In this document: positions 24,981 through 34,339 of the stretch, piece by piece | How positions within the stretch are numbered: position 1 is the stretch's first letter | How the letters are laid out: every line of letters starts with the position of its first letter | Assembly: GCA_959019945.1 (NCBI GenBank) | Contig: CAUEQD010000006.1 | Span: 1-64,000, forward strand | DNA: 64,000 nucleotides | From: an uncultured Collinsella sp. | Lineage (GTDB): Bacteria; Actinomycetota; Coriobacteriia; Coriobacteriales; Coriobacteriaceae | Reading direction: 5' to 3' | Made by a program: the position numbers and the translations under genes | The notes under the pieces: model-generated | What the model was told of the DNA's origin: nothing | The model's input: only the letters and a program-made list of their open reading frames with translations | The model's database searches: none

Positions 24981-25979
24981 TTGGCACGATCTTCGGGTTT
25001 CTCCACAAATCTGAATACCAAGCGACAATCAACGGGTATGCGCCCGTTGATTGTTTTCAGCCTGATTTCGGTGTTGCTGCTCACGTTTTACATCCGCGAG
25101 GGCGAGGCAGGACCGATTCATGCCGTGCGTTCGGGCGTGACGACGATTACCTCGCCGGTGCGCTTTGTGGGCTCGGCTGTGGCGGCCCCCTTCAATGCGA
25201 TCGGCAACGTGTTCTCTAACCTTACGGCGTCGCAGGACACGCTTGACGAGCTTAAGAAGCAAAACGAGGAGCTGACCTCTAAGGTTGCTGAGCTCTCCGA
25301 GGCTCAAAAGACCGCCGAGCGTCTGGAGGGGCTGGTCGGCCTGCAGTCGACCTACAACCTCAAATCGACCGCTGCTCGTATCGTTGGTGCCTCGGGCGAT
25401 GCCTGGACCTCGACCGTAACCATCGACAAGGGCTCTGCCGACGGCCTTACCATCAACATGCCCGTGACGAGTTCTGCCGGTGTTATCGGTCAGATTATCG
25501 AGGTATCGGCCAAGACCTCTACCGTGCGCCTTATTGGCGACGAGAACTCGGGTGTGTCCGCCATGGTACAGGACACGCGCGCCCAGGGCATGCTGCAGGG
25601 TCAGGCTGACGGCACGCTGCGCCTTGAGTACGTGAGCGTCGACTCCGATGTTAAGGTTGGCGACATCATCGTGACCTCGGGCATTGGCGGTGTGTTCCCC
25701 AAGGGTCTACCGCTCGGCACCGTCTCGTCTGTTGAGAAATCGGCTAACGACGTGTACTACACCATTGTGGTGCGCGCCCAGACGACGGCCGAGAACAACG
25801 AGGAAGTGCTGGTCATTACCTCGCTGACCGACGAACAGTCGGCCTCGGATGAGGACGTGAACACGGCCAACAGCACGCCGCAGGGAACGTCGCGCGATGC
25901 TGCGACCAAGACGAAGGACGAGAGCCCGGATGACAGTTCCGACACGTCCGAGACGACCGATTCCGGCTCGAACGAATAG
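24981..25979 (+). CDS. mreC: Rod shape-determining protein MreC
   Basis: A protein of 332 residues. There is one N-terminal membrane helix (about 22-38, LIVFSLISVLLLTFYI), then a coiled coil (TLDELKKQNEELTSKVAEL), then the extracytoplasmic beta domain with ARIVGASGDAWTSTVTIDKG and VTSGIGGVFPKGLPLG. The C-terminal tail (last 55 residues) is low-complexity and rich in Ser, Thr and Asp. It bridges MreB-associated proteins and PBP2 in the elongasome. The TTG start is supported by AAAGGTGG upstream. Confidence 0.93.
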   Translation: MARSSGFSTNLNTKRQSTGMRPLIVFSLISVLLLTFYIREGEAGPIHAVRSGVTTITSPVRFVGSAVAAPFNAIGNVFSNLTASQDTLDELKKQNEELTSKVAELSEAQKTAERLEGLVGLQSTYNLKSTAARIVGASGDAWTSTVTIDKGSADGLTINMPVTSSAGVIGQIIEVSAKTSTVRLIGDENSGVSAMVQDTRAQGMLQGQADGTLRLEYVSVDSDVKVGDIIVTSGIGGVFPKGLPLGTVSSVEKSANDVYYTIVVRAQTTAENNEEVLVITSLTDEQSASDEDVNTANSTPQGTSRDAATKTKDESPDDSSDTSETTDSGSNE

Positions 25980-25990
25980 GGGGCATGTCC

Positions 25991-26557
25991 ATGGATCTAC
26001 ACGAGCAGGGGATGAGCTCCCGCACGTTTGTAATCGCCGCCATTGTGTGCGTGCTGCTGCAGGCAGGCCTGGCACCGCAGATCTCCATTGCGGGCGGTCG
26101 CGTCAACTTTATGATTATCCTGGTGTGCCTAAGCGTGTTCTCGGGCGACCCGACCCGTGCCGTCGTGTGCGGTTTTTGCAGCGGCTTGTTCTATGACCTT
26201 TCCGCTGCCGTGCCGGTGGGCGTTATGTCGCTCCTGCTGACCGTGGGTTCTTTTGCCCTGGTGCATAGCGCTGCCGGTCAGACGGGCGGTGCCCCGAGTG
26301 CGCGCGGCATCACGGTGGGCGCCTTCGCGTTCGTCATTAATGTGATCTACAGCATCATCTTGCTGTTTATGGGTTTGGAGACGAGCTTTGTCGTGGCGAT
26401 CTTCGGCCATGCGCTGCCGTCTTCGATCCTGACGGGTCTGGTTGCCATTCCGTTTTTGATGTCCGGCGTCGTGCCGCAGTCCGGTTATGGATTCTCCGCA
26501 CGTGGCGGACGCCAGACGGGCATGCGCTTTAAGCCCAAGACCCGCAAGCTCAAATAG
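25991..26557 (+). CDS. mreD: Rod shape-determining protein MreD
   Basis: A hydrophobic protein of 188 residues with five or six membrane helices, as expected for MreD. Its place between mreC and mrdA supports the call more than its sequence, since MreD is poorly conserved. ATG 25991 gives a proper spacing to AGGGGG at the mreC stop; ATG 25985 is too close. Confidence 0.85.
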   Translation: MDLHEQGMSSRTFVIAAIVCVLLQAGLAPQISIAGGRVNFMIILVCLSVFSGDPTRAVVCGFCSGLFYDLSAAVPVGVMSLLLTVGSFALVHSAAGQTGGAPSARGITVGAFAFVINVIYSIILLFMGLETSFVVAIFGHALPSSILTGLVAIPFLMSGVVPQSGYGFSARGGRQTGMRFKPKTRKLK

Positions 26558-26570
26558 GGGAGGCTCGTAG

Positions 26571-28640
26571 ATGTCTTCCCAGATGACGGTTATTATCGCC
26601 GGTATCGTGCTGGTTGTGGCCATCGTGGTCGCACTGGTCATTATGCGTCGCGGCGATTCTCGTTTTACCTACGATACGCAGCATGGGACGGCCCCGCGCG
26701 CCACCGAGGGCGAGGGCAATACCGCGGCGACCGCCTTTAAGGGCCGCTTCTCCATCCTCACCACGGGTGTGGGCGCGATGTTCGCGGCGCTTGCCGTCAA
26801 GCTGTGGGGCATGCAGATGGTCTCGTCGGACTATTACGAAAAGCAGGCTAATAGCAATCAGACGCGCACCGTTACCACACCCGCTGTGCGCGGCCGCATC
26901 CTCGACCGCAATGGCGTGGCGCTTGTCCAGAACCGTCCCTCACTTGCTGTCGTGGCCTACCGCGACCTTGCCGAGGATGAGGTTCTGGTTCGCCATCTTG
27001 CCAACGTGCTCGGTATGCCCTACGTGGCGGTGCTGCGCAATATTCAGGACAATTCCGAGGGCGCTCAGAGCCTGCATACCATCGCGACGGACGTCCGTCG
27101 CTCCACGGTTGCCTATATTCAGGAGCACGCCGGCGAGTTCCCGGGCGTCAAGATTGCCGAGCGTACCGAGCGCCAGTATCCATATGGCGAGACGGCATGC
27201 CATATCTTGGGCTATACCGGCACCATTACCTCCGAGCAGCTCGAGGCCCAGAATAAGAAAACCTCTGGTGATGATGATGCTTCTGCTGGCAAGATTACGT
27301 ACCAGTCGGGCGATATCGTGGGCCAGGCGGGCGTTGAGAGCTACTACGAAAACCTGCTGCAGGGTATTCGTGGCGAGCAGACCGTCAAGGTCGATGCCTC
27401 GGGCAATGTGACCGGTCAGGCCGGTGCCGTGCCCGCGAAGGCCGGCTCCGACATTAAGCTCACGCTCGACCTTAAGATCCAACAGGCCTGTGAGACGGCG
27501 CTGGCGAGCGCTATCGAGCTTGCCAAGACCACTGGTTACAGTAATGCCGGCAACGGCGCCGTGGTGTGTCTCGATCCCAACAATGGCGAGATCCTGGGCA
27601 TGGCGAGCCAGCCCAAGTTCGATCCGTCTGTCTTTATCGGTGGTGTCTCAAATGACGTGTGGACCGAGCTCAATGATGACAAGGGTTCGCACCCGCTGCT
27701 CAACCGCGCCATTAGCGGACAGTACATGTCGGCCTCGACCATCAAGCCGCTCTCGGCACTGGCCGGTCTTGAGTTTGGAACCTACACTTCAACGCAGACA
27801 ACCAACTGCACGGGCTATTGGACGGGCCTGGGCAAGGCTTGGGGCAAGCGCTGCTGGCTGACGTCTGGCCACGGCACCATGACGCTGCAGTCGGGTATCG
27901 CCAACTCGTGCGACCCCGTCTTCTATGACATGGGCAAGGCGTTCTTTTATGACGAGCAACATTCCGAGGGCCTGCAGGAGGTCTTTCGTCGCTGGGGCCT
28001 AGGCAAGACCTGCGGTATCGATCTGCCGAGTGAGGGCGCGGGCCGTATTCCCGATGCCGAGTGGAAAGAGTCGTACTTCACCGACGCATCTGCCGAGGAC
28101 CGCAAGTGGAATGCCGGCGATATGACTAACATTGCTATCGGCCAGGGCGACATCCTGGTGACGCCCCTGCAGATGGCGTGCGCCTATATGGGTCTTGCCA
28201 ACGGCGGCAAACAGTACGTGCCTCACGTGTTTTTGTCTGCCGTGTCGCGCGATGGCGACGGTGATGCCTATAAGTACAACGGCAAGGGCAAGAAGAAGCG
28301 CCTGGAGGCCAAGATCAACAGTGATTCGGATTTGGCTCTTGTTCGCAACGGCATGCATGACGTGATTTACACGGCATCGACGTCCCTGGCGGCTCACTTT
28401 GGCACCCTGACGCCGCAGGTATACGGCAAGTCGGGCACGGGCGAGAAAAGTGGCGAGGACGAATACGCGTGGTTCTGCGCCTATGCACCGGCCGATGATC
28501 CCAAGTATGTCATCGCTACCGTCCTGGAGCAGGGCGGCGGCGGCTCAGATACCGCGATGCATGTCGTGCGCGACGTGCTCGGCGTGATTTATGACGAGCC
28601 CGATACCTCTTCGGCCTCGGGCGATTCTTCGGTTCGATAG
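26571..28640 (+). CDS. mrdA: Penicillin-binding protein 2, elongation-specific transpeptidase
   Basis: A protein of 689 residues. A membrane helix at 5-24 is followed by a second near 62-80, an arrangement with an extra N-terminal helix relative to classical PBP2. The dimerisation domain (RGRILDRNGVALVQNRPS) precedes the transpeptidase domain with nucleophile motif STIKP (near residue 395), SCD motif and KSGTGE. It crosslinks peptidoglycan during side-wall growth together with RodA, encoded next, 9 bases downstream. Confidence 0.93.
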   Translation: MSSQMTVIIAGIVLVVAIVVALVIMRRGDSRFTYDTQHGTAPRATEGEGNTAATAFKGRFSILTTGVGAMFAALAVKLWGMQMVSSDYYEKQANSNQTRTVTTPAVRGRILDRNGVALVQNRPSLAVVAYRDLAEDEVLVRHLANVLGMPYVAVLRNIQDNSEGAQSLHTIATDVRRSTVAYIQEHAGEFPGVKIAERTERQYPYGETACHILGYTGTITSEQLEAQNKKTSGDDDASAGKITYQSGDIVGQAGVESYYENLLQGIRGEQTVKVDASGNVTGQAGAVPAKAGSDIKLTLDLKIQQACETALASAIELAKTTGYSNAGNGAVVCLDPNNGEILGMASQPKFDPSVFIGGVSNDVWTELNDDKGSHPLLNRAISGQYMSASTIKPLSALAGLEFGTYTSTQTTNCTGYWTGLGKAWGKRCWLTSGHGTMTLQSGIANSCDPVFYDMGKAFFYDEQHSEGLQEVFRRWGLGKTCGIDLPSEGAGRIPDAEWKESYFTDASAEDRKWNAGDMTNIAIGQGDILVTPLQMACAYMGLANGGKQYVPHVFLSAVSRDGDGDAYKYNGKGKKKRLEAKINSDSDLALVRNGMHDVIYTASTSLAAHFGTLTPQVYGKSGTGEKSGEDEYAWFCAYAPADDPKYVIATVLEQGGGGSDTAMHVVRDVLGVIYDEPDTSSASGDSSVR

Positions 28641-28649
28641 GAGGTTGCG

Positions 28650-29876
28650 ATGGATTTTTCTCCGGCGGATCTGTTCCGTTCAACCAAGACCGGCTCTCGC
28701 AGCAGCCTGGACCGCGTCAACAAGCAACTTTCGGCCTCGCGCGGCACGTTTCGCCAAAAGGTGCATATCGGTGTGCTCGTGGCCACTGTGGCGCTCGTCG
28801 CCTACGGTGCCATCATCATCTGGTCGGCTTCGCAGTTTAAGGCCGATGCTTCGTTCTCACGCCATCTGCTGGGAATTGGCATCGGCACGGTGCTGGCGGT
28901 GCTGGTCTGGCGCTCCGACCTGCGCGGTATTTCCAATTTCTCGACGGCGTTGCTCGTCATCGACTTGATCGTGATCTTCTCGCCCAAGATTCCGGGTCTG
29001 TCCTATACGGGCGGTCTGGGCATGACGGGCTGGATTAAGATTCCCGGTATCGGCTTGACATTCCAGCCGGTTGAGCTTGCCAAGCTCATCACCATCTTCT
29101 TTATTGCTACGCTTGGCTCGCAGTATAACGGTCGCATCGATACCGTTCGCGACTACGTCAAGCTTTGCGGCATGCTGTCCATTCCGTTTTTGGCCGTCGT
29201 TGCCATGGGCGACCTGGGCTCGGGCCTGGTCGTGCTGGTTTCGGGCGCCATCGTCATCTGTATGAGCGGTGCGCGCCGCGAATGGGTGCTGTCGACCCTG
29301 GCCCTGCTCGTGGGCCTGGTGGCCCTCGTCCTGGCGCTCGATTCGGTCTTTGATTCGTTGCTCGGCCACGATGTGCTCATCAAGCAATATCAGATGAACC
29401 GTCTGACGGTCTTTATCGACCCCGATAATGCCGATTCGGACGATGCCTACAACCTGCAGCAGTCGCTTATCGCCGTTGGCTCGGGCGGCTTCTTTGGTAA
29501 GGGTTTGGGCCATGCGACGCAGTCGGCCGGCGGCTTTCTGCCTGAGTTCCACACCGACTTCGTCTTCGCCTTCCTGTCCGAGACCTTTGGCTTTTGCGGT
29601 TCCTTTTTGCTGCTGTGCTTGTACGTGCTGCTGATCTTTTCGACGATCCGCGTTGCCTTTAAGTGCGAGTCTCTGTTTTTACGTCTTTCGTGTGTGGGCA
29701 TCGTTGGCATGTGGGCGTTCCAGACCTTCGAAAACATCGGCATGTGCATCGGCATGATGCCGATTACCGGTATTCCGCTACCGTTTATTAGCTTCGGTTC
29801 GTCTTCGATGATGATTCAGCTGCTGACGGTGGGTATCGTACAATCCATATGGCGGCATCGTTCGGGCGCCGCGTAA
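28650..29876 (+). CDS. rodA: Peptidoglycan glycosyltransferase RodA (SEDS family)
   Basis: A protein of 408 residues with about ten membrane helices and SEDS motifs: FQPVELAKL, GDLGSGLVVL, the QQSLIAVGSGGFFGKGLG block, EFHTDFVFAFLSE and GIPLPFISFGSSS. It polymerises lipid II for elongation in a complex with PBP2. GGAGG precedes the ATG. Confidence 0.94.
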   Translation: MDFSPADLFRSTKTGSRSSLDRVNKQLSASRGTFRQKVHIGVLVATVALVAYGAIIIWSASQFKADASFSRHLLGIGIGTVLAVLVWRSDLRGISNFSTALLVIDLIVIFSPKIPGLSYTGGLGMTGWIKIPGIGLTFQPVELAKLITIFFIATLGSQYNGRIDTVRDYVKLCGMLSIPFLAVVAMGDLGSGLVVLVSGAIVICMSGARREWVLSTLALLVGLVALVLALDSVFDSLLGHDVLIKQYQMNRLTVFIDPDNADSDDAYNLQQSLIAVGSGGFFGKGLGHATQSAGGFLPEFHTDFVFAFLSETFGFCGSFLLLCLYVLLIFSTIRVAFKCESLFLRLSCVGIVGMWAFQTFENIGMCIGMMPITGIPLPFISFGSSSMMIQLLTVGIVQSIWRHRSGAA

Positions 29877-29894
29877 CCGCTGGAGGGGTTTGCT

Positions 29895-30824
29895 ATGAAA
29901 ATTCCCGTAGATAAGCTGACCCGCGCTTTTAAGATGGGCGCGTCCGTTAAGAAGGATTCCGATACGCCGGTGCGCGTCTCGGTCTATCTGGATTCGTCCG
30001 CCTCGCGCTTTCTGGCCGAGACGGTGCGTGACGCCTTTGTGCCGCAGACGACCTCGGGCATTGTGCGCGTCGAGCGTCTGGGGGAGGAGCGAATTGCTCC
30101 AAAGACCGATACCGATGTGGTACTGGTGCTCTCGTGTGGTTCCGATCGCTTGGAGAGTGCCGTGCAGGAGCTCGTGATCGCCGGCGCACCCGTGTGCGTG
30201 CTTGCCGAGTCTGCTGTGGAGGTGCCGTTTATCGAGGAGTCTACGCCCATGCTCGGCGTGGTAGCGGCAACCGATAAGACGTATCTGCTCGAGACGCTTG
30301 CCCGCTGGATTCTCGACCGCACCGACAAGGAAACGGCTTTTGCGGCGAACTTTGCCTTCATGCGCATCGCGGCGGCCAATCGTATCATCACCTCGTGCGC
30401 GCTCACCAATATGGCGACCGGTGCACTGGTGTTTTTGCCAGGCGCCGATTATCCCGTTATGGCGCTGGCGCAGGTGGGCATGCTCTTTGAGCTCGCTGCC
30501 GTCTTTGGACGCGGCATTAAGCCTGAGCGCGGCTACGAGGTCGCGGGCGTGCTTGCCGGCGGTCTTGTGATCCGCGCGGTCACCCGCGCGCTCGTCAAAC
30601 AGACGCCGCATATTGGGTTTGCCGTCAAGGCGCTCACTGCTGCCGCGGGCACCTACGGCATGGGCCGTGCGCTTGTTTCGCTCTACGAGCGCGATGTCGA
30701 CTACAGCCGTGCCAACGAGGTGGTCACTGCCACGTTCTCCCGCGTTCGCGATCTGGTGACCACGGTCGCGGGCGCTACCCGTCCTATGGCGTCCTACCAA
30801 GACGCATCCGATCTCGCTGCTTAG
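29895..30824 (+). CDS. DUF697-like membrane-associated protein
   Basis: A protein of 309 residues. The C-terminal half (about 155-265) holds a hydrophobic helical domain with MALAQVGMLFELAAVFGR and GFAVKALTAAAGTYGMGRA, like DUF697 domains found next to GTPases such as YcjF relatives. No GTPase motif is present in this protein. The N-terminal half looks like a small alpha/beta domain. It follows rodA by 18 bases and precedes the radical-SAM pair by 10, so it belongs to the operon. GGAGGGG lies before the ATG. Its function is unknown. Confidence 0.7.
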   Translation: MKIPVDKLTRAFKMGASVKKDSDTPVRVSVYLDSSASRFLAETVRDAFVPQTTSGIVRVERLGEERIAPKTDTDVVLVLSCGSDRLESAVQELVIAGAPVCVLAESAVEVPFIEESTPMLGVVAATDKTYLLETLARWILDRTDKETAFAANFAFMRIAAANRIITSCALTNMATGALVFLPGADYPVMALAQVGMLFELAAVFGRGIKPERGYEVAGVLAGGLVIRAVTRALVKQTPHIGFAVKALTAAAGTYGMGRALVSLYERDVDYSRANEVVTATFSRVRDLVTTVAGATRPMASYQDASDLAA

Positions 30825-30834
30825 GGGTTTTCCG

Positions 30835-32712
30835 TTGCGCGTTGCATACCAAGACTGTTTTCATTTAATTGAGCCGTTGCTCGCCAAGGTCGAGAAGCCG
30901 AGCCGCTATATCGATCACGAGTGGGGCACGCTTTCCAAGGCCGATGCCGACTACCGTTGCTGCCTGATCTATCCGGATGTGTACGAGGTCGGTCTGCCCA
31001 ACCAGGGCATCGCCATCCTCTACAACATCCTTAACCAGGCCGAGGGCATCTCCTGCGAGCGCGGCTATGTGCCGTGGCCCGATATGGGCGACGCCATGCG
31101 CGAGGCGGGTATTCCGCTGCTATCGCTCGAGGGTGCAGCGCCGGTCGCTTCGTTTGATATCGTCGGTCTGCATGTGCCGCACGAGATGGCGGTGACGAAC
31201 TTCCTCGAGGCTTTGGACCTCGCTGGCATTCCGCTGTTAGCGGCCGACCGAGGTGAAGACGACCCAATCATCATCGCCGGCGGTCCCTCGGTGTACAACC
31301 CCGAGCCGTACGCGGCCTTCTTCGATGCCATCCTCATCGGTGAGGGCGAGGAATCGCTGCTCGAGACCTGCCAGCTGCATCGCCGCCTGCGTGACGAAGG
31401 GGTCCCGCGCGAGCAGATTGTCGAGCAGCTTGCATCCATTGCCGGCAACTACGTGCCGTCGCTCTATGAGGTTCGTCACGACGAGCCCTGCTCGCCGCAT
31501 GGCTACACCGTGCCGCGTGAGGGCAAGGATGCGCCGACCGTGGTCTACAAGCGCGTCGTCGAGGATTTCGGCGCCACGAATCCGCTGTCGCAGTCGTGCG
31601 TGCCCTATGCACAGCTGGTTCACGACCGCCTGTCTATCGAGATCCTGCGCGGCTGCGCCCGCGGCTGTCGTTTTTGCCAGGCCGGCATGACGTATCGCCC
31701 GGTGCGCGAGCGCTCGGCCGACCAGATCGTCTCGTCGGTGATTCAGGGTCTGGAAAAGACCGGCTATGACGAGGTGTCGCTGACCTCGCTTTCCACGACC
31801 GACCACTCCTGCATTCGCGACGTGCTCGGCAGGCTCAACCGTCGCCTGGAGGATACGGGTATACGCGTGTCTATTCCGTCGCAGCGCCTGGATTCGTTTG
31901 GCGTGGATATGGCCGAGTCGGTCGCCGGCGAAAAGAAGGGCGGCCTGACGTTCGCGCCCGAGGCCGGCAGCCAGCGCATGCGCGACATCATTAACAAGAA
32001 CGTGACCGAGGAGGACCTGGACCGTGCGGCCAAGGCGGCCTTCGAGGCCGGCTGGAACCGCATGAAGCTCTACTTTATGATGGGCCTTCCCGGCGAGCGC
32101 GATGAGGACATCGTGGCCATCGCCAATCTGGCCGATCACGTGCTGGAGCTCGGTCGTTCCGTGGTGCCCAAGGCTCGTCGCGGCTCGATCTCGGTGTCCA
32201 TCTCGGTTTCGGTCTTTATCCCCAAGGCTGCCACGCCGTTCCAGTGGTGCCCGCAGCTCGACTACGACGACGTCAAGCGTCGCCAGAAGTTGCTTATCGC
32301 GAGCGTTCGCAACCGTGCCGTCCGCGTGCATTACCACGATGCCGAGACCTCGCTCATCGAGGCCGCGCTTTCCCGCGCCGGTCGTGACATGACGCCCGTC
32401 ATCATCGATGCTTGGCGCTCGGGCTCTCGCTTTGACGCCTGGGTAGAGCATTTCTCGCTCGATAACTGGAAGGAAGCTGCTGCCAAAAACGGCATCGACC
32501 TCAATGAGCTCGTGCACCTGCCCTACGAGTTGGACTGGCGCCTGCCGTGGGAGCACGTGAGCCCCGGCTGCACGCGCGGCTTCCTCGAGCGCGAGTACCG
32601 TCGCTCGCTCGAGGGCGTCACGACTCCCGACTGTACCCGCACGTCGTGCACCGGCTGCGGGATCTGCCCCACGCTCCACGCCAAGAATGTATTGATGGGT
32701 GATCGCGCATGA
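30835..32712 (+). CDS. TIGR03960-type B12-binding radical SAM protein
   Basis: A protein of 625 residues. An N-terminal B12-binding-like Rossmann domain (about 40-200) precedes the radical SAM core with the cluster motif CARGCRFC near residues 274-281 and LTFAPEAGSQRMRD further on. The C-terminus is cysteine-rich (CTRTSCTGCGICP), consistent with another metal site. This family is usually found with the TIGR03936/DUF2344 protein encoded next, with which it shares a 4-base overlap, and often lies upstream of rplU. Its substrate is unknown. The start is TTG with a nearby AGGGG. Confidence 0.9.
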   Translation: MRVAYQDCFHLIEPLLAKVEKPSRYIDHEWGTLSKADADYRCCLIYPDVYEVGLPNQGIAILYNILNQAEGISCERGYVPWPDMGDAMREAGIPLLSLEGAAPVASFDIVGLHVPHEMAVTNFLEALDLAGIPLLAADRGEDDPIIIAGGPSVYNPEPYAAFFDAILIGEGEESLLETCQLHRRLRDEGVPREQIVEQLASIAGNYVPSLYEVRHDEPCSPHGYTVPREGKDAPTVVYKRVVEDFGATNPLSQSCVPYAQLVHDRLSIEILRGCARGCRFCQAGMTYRPVRERSADQIVSSVIQGLEKTGYDEVSLTSLSTTDHSCIRDVLGRLNRRLEDTGIRVSIPSQRLDSFGVDMAESVAGEKKGGLTFAPEAGSQRMRDIINKNVTEEDLDRAAKAAFEAGWNRMKLYFMMGLPGERDEDIVAIANLADHVLELGRSVVPKARRGSISVSISVSVFIPKAATPFQWCPQLDYDDVKRRQKLLIASVRNRAVRVHYHDAETSLIEAALSRAGRDMTPVIIDAWRSGSRFDAWVEHFSLDNWKEAAAKNGIDLNELVHLPYELDWRLPWEHVSPGCTRGFLEREYRRSLEGVTTPDCTRTSCTGCGICPTLHAKNVLMGDRA

Positions 32713-33521
32713 GTGAGCGCCTGACCGACAACCCCTCGCTCTTTAGGCTTCGTGTTCGCTATGGCAAGCGCGATCGCCTTAAGTACCTGGGCCATCTCGA
32801 AGTAATCCATACCATTGAGCGCATCGTGCGCCGTGCGGGACTTCCCTATGCCGTCACGCAGGGCTTCTCTCCGCACATGCGCGTGGGCTTCTCTTCGGCG
32901 CTGCCGGTGGGTACGTCGTCGACCTGCGAGTGGTATGACCTGTTTATGACCGAGTTCGTGGCGCTCGACGAGGCGTTTGGGCGCCTGGCTGCGGCGTCTC
33001 CGGCCGATCTGGCGCCCATCGAGGCGGCGTACATCGACGTGCGCACGCCGGCGTTGACGGCGCAGCTCACGCGCCTGTCGTATCGCATCGACCTGCACTT
33101 GGATCCCGAGGCGCCCGTAAGCGCCGACGAGGTGCGTCGTGCGATCGACACGCTGCGCGCGGGCCACGGCATCGACTACGCGCGCGGCAAAAAGAGCAAG
33201 CGCTTGGATTTGGATCACACGCTCGTGGGCTATGAGCTCACGGCGGGGGAGCGCCCGGATCATTTGGTGCTCATGCTCGACACCCATGCCGACAACGAGG
33301 GCTCCATGCGTCCGGAAATTTTGCTTTCTGCTGCTGATGTTTTGTTGCAGGGCTTGACCCCGGGCGTGGATGCACCTATTGTTTCCACCGGTATGCAAGA
33401 CCTCGTGACCATCTGCTCCTACGATGTCGAGCGTCAGAATCAAGCATGCGAGGACGACGAGGGCCGACTCGTCAGCCCCATACCTGTGCGAACTTGTGGA
33501 TTTGCTCCACATACTCGTTGA
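32709..33521 (+). CDS. TIGR03936 family radical-SAM-associated protein (DUF2344)
   Basis: A protein of 270 residues opening with the family pattern RLRVRYGKRDRLKYLGHLE and TQGFSPHMRVGFSSALPVGTSS. Its ATG overlaps the stop of the radical SAM gene (ATGA), so the two are co-translated. In many bacteria the two domains are fused or adjacent. Its function is not established. The rplU promoter -35 element overlaps its stop codon. Confidence 0.9.
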   Translation: MSERLTDNPSLFRLRVRYGKRDRLKYLGHLEVIHTIERIVRRAGLPYAVTQGFSPHMRVGFSSALPVGTSSTCEWYDLFMTEFVALDEAFGRLAAASPADLAPIEAAYIDVRTPALTAQLTRLSYRIDLHLDPEAPVSADEVRRAIDTLRAGHGIDYARGKKSKRLDLDHTLVGYELTAGERPDHLVLMLDTHADNEGSMRPEILLSAADVLLQGLTPGVDAPIVSTGMQDLVTICSYDVERQNQACEDDEGRLVSPIPVRTCGFAPHTR

Positions 33522-33546
33522 CGGGGGTATTTTCGCCTGCTACTAT
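33518..33546 (+). promoter_or_regulatory. Promoter of rplU-rpmA
   Basis: TTGACG (33518-33523), a 17-base spacer and TACTAT (33541-33546) lie 43 bases before the rplU start. Confidence 0.75.
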
Positions 33547-33588
33547 ATTCGGCTGTTGCACTAACTGATGCATGAAGGGCAAGTAAAC

Positions 33589-33963
33589 ATGTACGCAATC
33601 GTTAACACGGGCGGCAAGCAGTACAAGGTCGCCACCGACGATGTCATCACCGTCGAGAAGATCGAGGGCAATGAGGGCGACAAGGTCACCCTGCCGGTTA
33701 TCTTCCTCAACGATGGTAAGAAGATCGTCACCGATCCCGACAAGCTGGCCAAGGCCAAGGTTACCGCTCAGATCGTTGAGCAGTTCAAGGGCGAGAAGCA
33801 GCTGGTCTTCAAGTTCCACAAGCGCAAGCGCTATCGTCGTCTGAAGGGTCACCGTCAGCAGCTCACCAAGCTGAAGATCGTGAAGGTCCAGGCTACCTCC
33901 CGCGCCAAGAAGGCTGTCAAGGCAGAGGCTGAGGCTGTTGCCGAGGCTCCCGTCGCCGAGTAG
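33589..33963 (+). CDS. rplU: 50S ribosomal protein L21
   Basis: A protein of 124 residues. The core of about 102 residues (MYAIVNTGGKQYKVATDD, KFHKRKRYRRLKGHRQ) is followed by an Ala/Glu/Val-rich tail of about 22 residues. ATG 33589 matches the universal L21 start. It is a component of the large subunit, with L27 encoded next as usual. Confidence 0.97.
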   Translation: MYAIVNTGGKQYKVATDDVITVEKIEGNEGDKVTLPVIFLNDGKKIVTDPDKLAKAKVTAQIVEQFKGEKQLVFKFHKRKRYRRLKGHRQQLTKLKIVKVQATSRAKKAVKAEAEAVAEAPVAE

Positions 33964-33996
33964 ATTACACTCGTAACGAAAGAGTAGGTATACACA

Positions 33997-34254
33997 ATGG
34001 CACACAAAAAAGGACTCGGTTCCTCCCGTAATGGCCGTGACTCCCGCGGTCAGCGCCTTGGCACGAAGCGCTATGCCGGCCAGACGGTAACCACGGGCAC
34101 GATTCTCGTCCGTCAGCACGGCACGCACATCCACCCGGGTGAGAACGTTGGCCGTGGTAAGGACGACACGCTGTTCGCGCTGGTCGACGGTACCGTTGAG
34201 TTCCACAAGGGTATCAAGCACAGGGTCAGCGTACGCCCGCTCGCGAACGCGTAA
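33997..34254 (+). CDS. rpmA: 50S ribosomal protein L27
   Basis: A protein of 85 residues, the usual length. It begins MAHKKGLGSSRNGRDS with no cleavable N-terminal extension of the Firmicute type and has RLGTKRYAGQ and HPGENVGRGKDDTLFA. The N-terminus reaches the peptidyl-transferase centre. It is followed by a terminator before obgE. Confidence 0.97.
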   Translation: MAHKKGLGSSRNGRDSRGQRLGTKRYAGQTVTTGTILVRQHGTHIHPGENVGRGKDDTLFALVDGTVEFHKGIKHRVSVRPLANA

Positions 34255-34279
34255 TTCACCCTTCATAGAGCACATATGT

Positions 34280-34324
34280 GGGAGGCACTTGAGTTTTAGG
34301 ATTCAAGGGTCTCCCTCTTTTTTG
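34280..34324 (+). terminator. Terminator between rpmA and obgE
   Basis: A stem with one internal bulge pairs 34280-34292 with 34303-34315 and is followed by CTCTTTTTTTG. It separates the ribosomal protein genes from obgE. Confidence 0.75.
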
Positions 34325-34339
34325 TAGGAGGCGATTCTG

